A stretch of DNA of 8,169 nucleotides from an uncultured bacterium (GTDB lineage: Bacteria > Bacteroidota > Bacteroidia > Bacteroidales > CAIWKO01), in assembly GCA_903916135.1 (NCBI GenBank), contig CAIWVT010000654.1, positions 1 to 8,169 on the forward strand. Reading direction: 5' to 3'. A program made the position numbers and the translations under genes. A model generated the notes under the pieces. It saw nothing but the letters and a program-made list of their open reading frames with translations. It did not search any database and had not been told where the DNA came from. This document shows, piece after piece, positions 6,228 to 8,169 of this stretch. Numbering within the stretch: the stretch's first letter is position 1; each line of letters opens with the position of its first letter.

Positions 6228-6977
6228 TCAATTATGTTTTTTAATGTAATTATAAACTGAAAAGATTATGCCTCCCTGTAAATAAAAAGATTTCTTTGCT
6301 CCAAAATCCATTCCCAGATATGGTTCAAGGGTTTGTTTTTTTATTCTAAATGCATAGCTGATATGGAATGAAGGATACACTTTTATCGGAGGTTCATATT
6401 CATTAAATTTTTTGCAATCTGCACCTAACGGAATTTGTGCTGTTCTGTAATTATATGTGTATATTGCTTTTCTATAGATCAACATTGGGAAATAAGCTCC
6501 GGCATAGATATTCAATCTTTTCCATCTGAATAATAACATAATTGGAAGTTCAATGTCATACGAAGAATAATCGTACTTGATAATATTATATATATGTCCC
6601 GTACCTAGTATATACCCTGTTCCTTTGCTGAGACCGTATTTATTTATGGTGTCCAAATTATTTTCATACACATCTTTTCGAAAGCAAAAGAACGTACCGG
6701 AAGTAACATACAAATTTTTTATGATTTTTATATTAATAAGAATTCCGGCTTTATAACCAATTGTAGGCATTTTGTAATATTTGTCATATTTATGATCAGC
6801 AACTGTAATGCTTTCTGCAGGATCAATATACCTATTCCCGAAAAAACTTTTATACATGCCACCTGCTTGTATGGAAACTTGAAACTTCGGATAATACATG
6901 TTTTTTTTTATACTATCCTGACCATAAGATATCGTGATAAAAAATAACAAACCAATAATTAATGATGATTTTTTCAT
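6228..6977 (-). CDS. Outer-membrane beta-barrel protein
   Basis: A 249-residue exported protein. The signal peptide MKKSSLIIGLLFFITISYG is followed by Gln20. The mature part is built of alternating-residue strands with Gly/aromatic ends, for example VSIQAGGMYKSFFG, GYKAGILINIKI, NLYVTSGTFF, IELPIMLLFRW, LNIYAGAYFPML, TLEPYLGMDFG and FYLQGGIIFSVYN. This is the pattern of small PorT/OMP_b-brl-type barrels common in Bacteroidota. The length suits an 8- to 10-stranded barrel. The last residue is Asn rather than the aromatic residue often found at barrel ends. The ATG abuts the stop of the upstream lipoprotein gene (TAAATG, zero spacing), so it is the third gene of that operon and may act with the lipoproteins at the outer membrane. 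It carries no enzymatic motif and its specific function is unknown. Confidence 0.75.
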   Translation of the reverse strand: MKKSSLIIGLLFFITISYGQDSIKKNMYYPKFQVSIQAGGMYKSFFGNRYIDPAESITVADHKYDKYYKMPTIGYKAGILINIKIIKNLYVTSGTFFCFRKDVYENNLDTINKYGLSKGTGYILGTGHIYNIIKYDYSSYDIELPIMLLFRWKRLNIYAGAYFPMLIYRKAIYTYNYRTAQIPLGADCKKFNEYEPPIKVYPSFHISYAFRIKKQTLEPYLGMDFGAKKSFYLQGGIIFSVYNYIKKHN

Positions 6978-7367
6978 TTATTTTTTTATTTTAATTCCTG
7001 TTATTTCCAATTCAAAGCCACCGCCCAGCGCGTGTTGTCCATAGCTGTATTTTAGATTTGTTGATGATTCAAATTCGCCTCTAAAATAATAATCAGTATA
7101 CCCAAGGTTTAAGTTTAATGATCCATCCTCATAAATGGTAGGCTCTTCAGAAATACCTGCTAATTTTATGGTATTATCTTTTGTACCTAAAGAAACTTTA
7201 CCGTTAAAAGTATAGGTGGTATCATAATCGTAGAATAACAACGCCCAGAAATGACCATGCTCTATAAAAACATAATCTCCTGTGAACTTATTTCGGTAGT
7301 CAAACTTTTCTTTTTTGCAGCCGAATAGTAGTAAACAAATTATTAGAATTATGAATATTTTTTTCAT
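6978..7367 (-). CDS. Small lipoprotein, paralogue 2 (downstream copy)
   Basis: A 129-residue predicted lipoprotein. A short signal peptide ends in LLLFGC with lipid-accepting Cys17, followed by KKEKFDYRNKF (18-28). The Phe at -2 in the lipobox is unusual but tolerated. The mature part is beta-rich: GDYVF, TTYTFNGKVSLG, EPTIYEDGSLNLNLGY, YFRGEFESSTNLKY and a final ELEITGIKIKK strand, suggesting a small lipocalin-like or sandwich fold (inference). It is a paralogue of the gene immediately upstream. Its ATG overlaps that gene's TGA in an ATGA (7364-7367), a classic arrangement for translational coupling. The charged residues after the Cys could bear on surface export, since such residues form the export signal in some Bacteroidota. 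Molecular function unknown. Confidence 0.8.
   Translation of the reverse strand: MKKIFIILIICLLLFGCKKEKFDYRNKFTGDYVFIEHGHFWALLFYDYDTTYTFNGKVSLGTKDNTIKLAGISEEPTIYEDGSLNLNLGYTDYYFRGEFESSTNLKYSYGQHALGGGFELEITGIKIKK
7285..7334 (-). repeat. 50-nt identical repeat, copy in lipoprotein paralogue 2
   Basis: By direct comparison this segment is identical over 50 nt to 7674-7723. It encodes roughly residues 12-28, from the end of the signal peptide through the Cys17 lipobox into KKEKFDYRNKF, including identical synonymous codon positions. Outside it the two genes diverge quickly in DNA sequence. Confidence 0.85.
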
Positions 7368-7756
7368 TTGATCGTTTGTTTTATACCTATAACATCATAA
7401 CTTCCACCACCACCTAAGCCACCTCCTGAATAAAAAAATTTAGCTTTTGTTGTTGATTCAAATTCGCCTTTAAAATGATAACTATATGTCATATTTAATA
7501 CTAGTGAACCATCTTCATAAATTATTGGCTCAAGAGAATAATTTTCTAAAAAATATATATTAATTTTATCATCTGTTGTACTTGACTTAATGGAACCGTT
7601 ATAGGAGTATGTTGTATCCATGGTTTGGGAACCCCATGCTGTTGTATGAATACTAAAATTGTAATCACCTATAAACTTATTTCGGTAGTCAAACTTTTCT
7701 TTTTTGCAGCCGAATAGTAGTAAGCAAAATATAAAACCTGTGAATATTTTTTTCAT
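7364..7756 (-). CDS. Small lipoprotein, paralogue 1 (first gene of the operon)
   Basis: A 130-residue predicted lipoprotein and first gene of the three-gene minus-strand operon. The signal peptide ends in LLLFGC with Cys17, followed by the same KKEKFDYRNKF stretch as in the downstream copy. The mature part shares the layout GDY.F, DTTYSYNG, EPIIYEDGSL, FKGEFESTTKAKF and a Gly-rich GGGLGGGGSYDVIGIK end. The downstream copy has a shorter Gly stretch and its own linker. A 50-nt segment (7674-7723) is identical in DNA to 7285-7334 of the paralogue. The start is preceded by AT-rich sequence without a Shine-Dalgarno motif, usual for Bacteroidota. The gene is AT-rich relative to the pst genes. Function unknown. 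Confidence 0.8.
   Translation of the reverse strand: MKKIFTGFIFCLLLFGCKKEKFDYRNKFIGDYNFSIHTTAWGSQTMDTTYSYNGSIKSSTTDDKINIYFLENYSLEPIIYEDGSLVLNMTYSYHFKGEFESTTKAKFFYSGGGLGGGGSYDVIGIKQTIK
7674..7723 (-). repeat. 50-nt identical repeat, copy in lipoprotein paralogue 1
   Basis: Partner of 7285-7334, offset by 389 nt, which is about one gene length. That fits a tandem gene duplication. Confidence 0.85.
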
Positions 7757-7899
7757 AAGTTTGATTTATTAGGTTGGTAGTTCTTTATTTTTCCTCCGCC
7801 ATGTGCATGATGTTTGCTGCATAGAATGCAATATCTATTTTATATATTATAGCAACCCCATTCAATTGGTAGCCTTGCCGTAATGATTCAATTTTTTTA

Positions 7900-7926
7900 C
7901 AAAGATAAACAAATATCCCCTTCCAA
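7900..7926 (-). promoter_or_regulatory. Promoter candidate for the lipoprotein/barrel operon
   Basis: On the minus strand TATCTTTG (7907-7900) matches the Bacteroidota -7 box TAnnTTTG. A TTG at 7926-7924 lies 16 nt upstream, slightly closer than the usual -33 spacing. Transcription would begin near 7893, leaving a leader of about 137 nt before the ATG at 7756. It lies just downstream of a terminator, as expected for the start of a new unit. Confidence 0.5.
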
Positions 7927-7939
7927 AAAATTAAATATG

Positions 7940-7982
7940 AAAAAAAACAGGAACACATCCCTTTTTGTCTGCATTCCTGTTT
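7940..7982 (-). terminator. Intrinsic terminator on the minus strand, upstream of the lipoprotein operon promoter
   Basis: In the minus-strand RNA, AAACAGGAATGCA (rc of 7970-7982) can pair with TGTGTTCCTGTTT (rc of 7945-7957), 13 bp including two G-U pairs, with a 12-nt loop. The 3' arm runs into eight consecutive T residues (rc of 7940-7947). The plus strand has only three T residues after the stem, so the direction is minus. It should end a transcript coming from the right, whose gene lies beyond the window or is a short RNA within 7983-8169. Confidence 0.75.
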
Positions 7983-8140
7983 AAAAAAATAAATAATATT
8001 TTTATTCCACCAAACAAAAGGAATAATATTTTTTTTTCAAAGTTTTGAACTCTGTTTTTATCTATTTGTATTTCTGTAAAATATGTTGTCAAAAAAATCT
8101 ATATTGTTTCTCTAAAAGCAAATATCTGTTTTTACGCAAA

Positions 8141-8153
8141 AGTCCGAAGGACT
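8141..8153. repeat. Short perfect palindrome AGTCC-GAA-GGACT
   Basis: A 5-bp perfect inverted repeat with a 3-nt loop in an otherwise AT-rich region near the right edge. On the minus strand it is followed by only four T residues, so it would be a weak terminator at best. It could instead be a REP-like interspersed palindrome. The sequence alone does not decide. Confidence 0.4.
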
Positions 8154-8169
8154 GAAATTATTATAGAAA

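Larger units (their letters stand above)
7757..8169. other. AT-rich region of 413 nt without a convincing gene
   Basis: This is the leader and upstream region of the lipoprotein operon. From the operon outwards it holds a leader of about 137 nt with a 17-codon minus-strand ORF (7769-7822) of doubtful meaning, a -7/-33 promoter candidate, a strong minus-strand terminator, long A and T runs, an AT-rich imperfect inverted repeat (TTATTCC 8002-8008 with GGAATAA 8020-8026), a small palindrome TTCAAA/TTTGAA (8036-8049), and a GC-containing hairpin at 8141-8153. No ORF of gene-like length is present on either strand. Confidence 0.7.

Noticed and set aside
7769..7822. 17-codon minus-strand ORF in the leader of the lipoprotein operon
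   Set aside because: Too short to support as coding, with no recognisable attenuator pattern such as a run of regulatory codons. Could be a leader peptide, but nothing shows it.
8002..8037. AT-rich inverted repeat TTATTCC/GGAATAA followed by nine T residues on the plus strand
   Set aside because: The stem is short and AT-dominated, and there is no plus-strand gene upstream of it that would need a terminator.

Overview
The window looks like chromosomal DNA from a member of the phylum Bacteroidota. Reasons: there are almost no Shine-Dalgarno sequences; minus-strand promoters carry the TAnnTTTG -7 box typical of this phylum; the porin is of the alginate-export-like type common there; and small lipoproteins carry Cys-Lys-Lys-Glu N-termini. 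I cannot place it below phylum level.

Left part (1-4598, plus strand): a high-affinity phosphate ABC importer operon. The pstS gene is cut by the left window edge. It is followed with almost no spacing by pstC, pstA and pstB, and then by a 422-residue outer-membrane porin. PstS would bind phosphate in the periplasm, PstC/PstA form the inner-membrane channel, PstB is the ATPase, and the porin is the plausible outer-membrane entry route (inference from context). The usual downstream gene phoU is absent here. The porin gene is flanked by two different heptanucleotide tandem repeats (3263-3311 and 4599-4640). A strong bidirectional terminator (4649-4686) closes the unit.

Middle part (4707-5876, minus strand): a 129-residue secreted protein of unknown function lies downstream of a secreted SIMPL (DUF541)-like protein. 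A TAnnTTTG promoter candidate sits upstream of the SIMPL gene. A gene-poor gap (5877-6227) follows, holding a 14-bp direct repeat, a GC-rich island and a doubtful 42-codon ORF.

Right part (6228-7756, minus strand): a compact, visibly AT-rich three-gene operon. Two tandem paralogous lipoproteins, coupled by an ATGA overlap, are followed with zero spacing by an outer-membrane beta-barrel protein. Their 5' portions share a 50-nt identical stretch. The final 413 nt (7757-8169) hold no convincing gene. They contain a probable promoter for the lipoprotein operon, a strong minus-strand terminator just upstream of it, and a short perfect palindrome near the window edge.

No CRISPR array, tRNA, rRNA, insertion sequence or defence system was recognised. 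The least explained parts are the lipoprotein/lipoprotein/barrel operon and the heptamer repeats around the porin.
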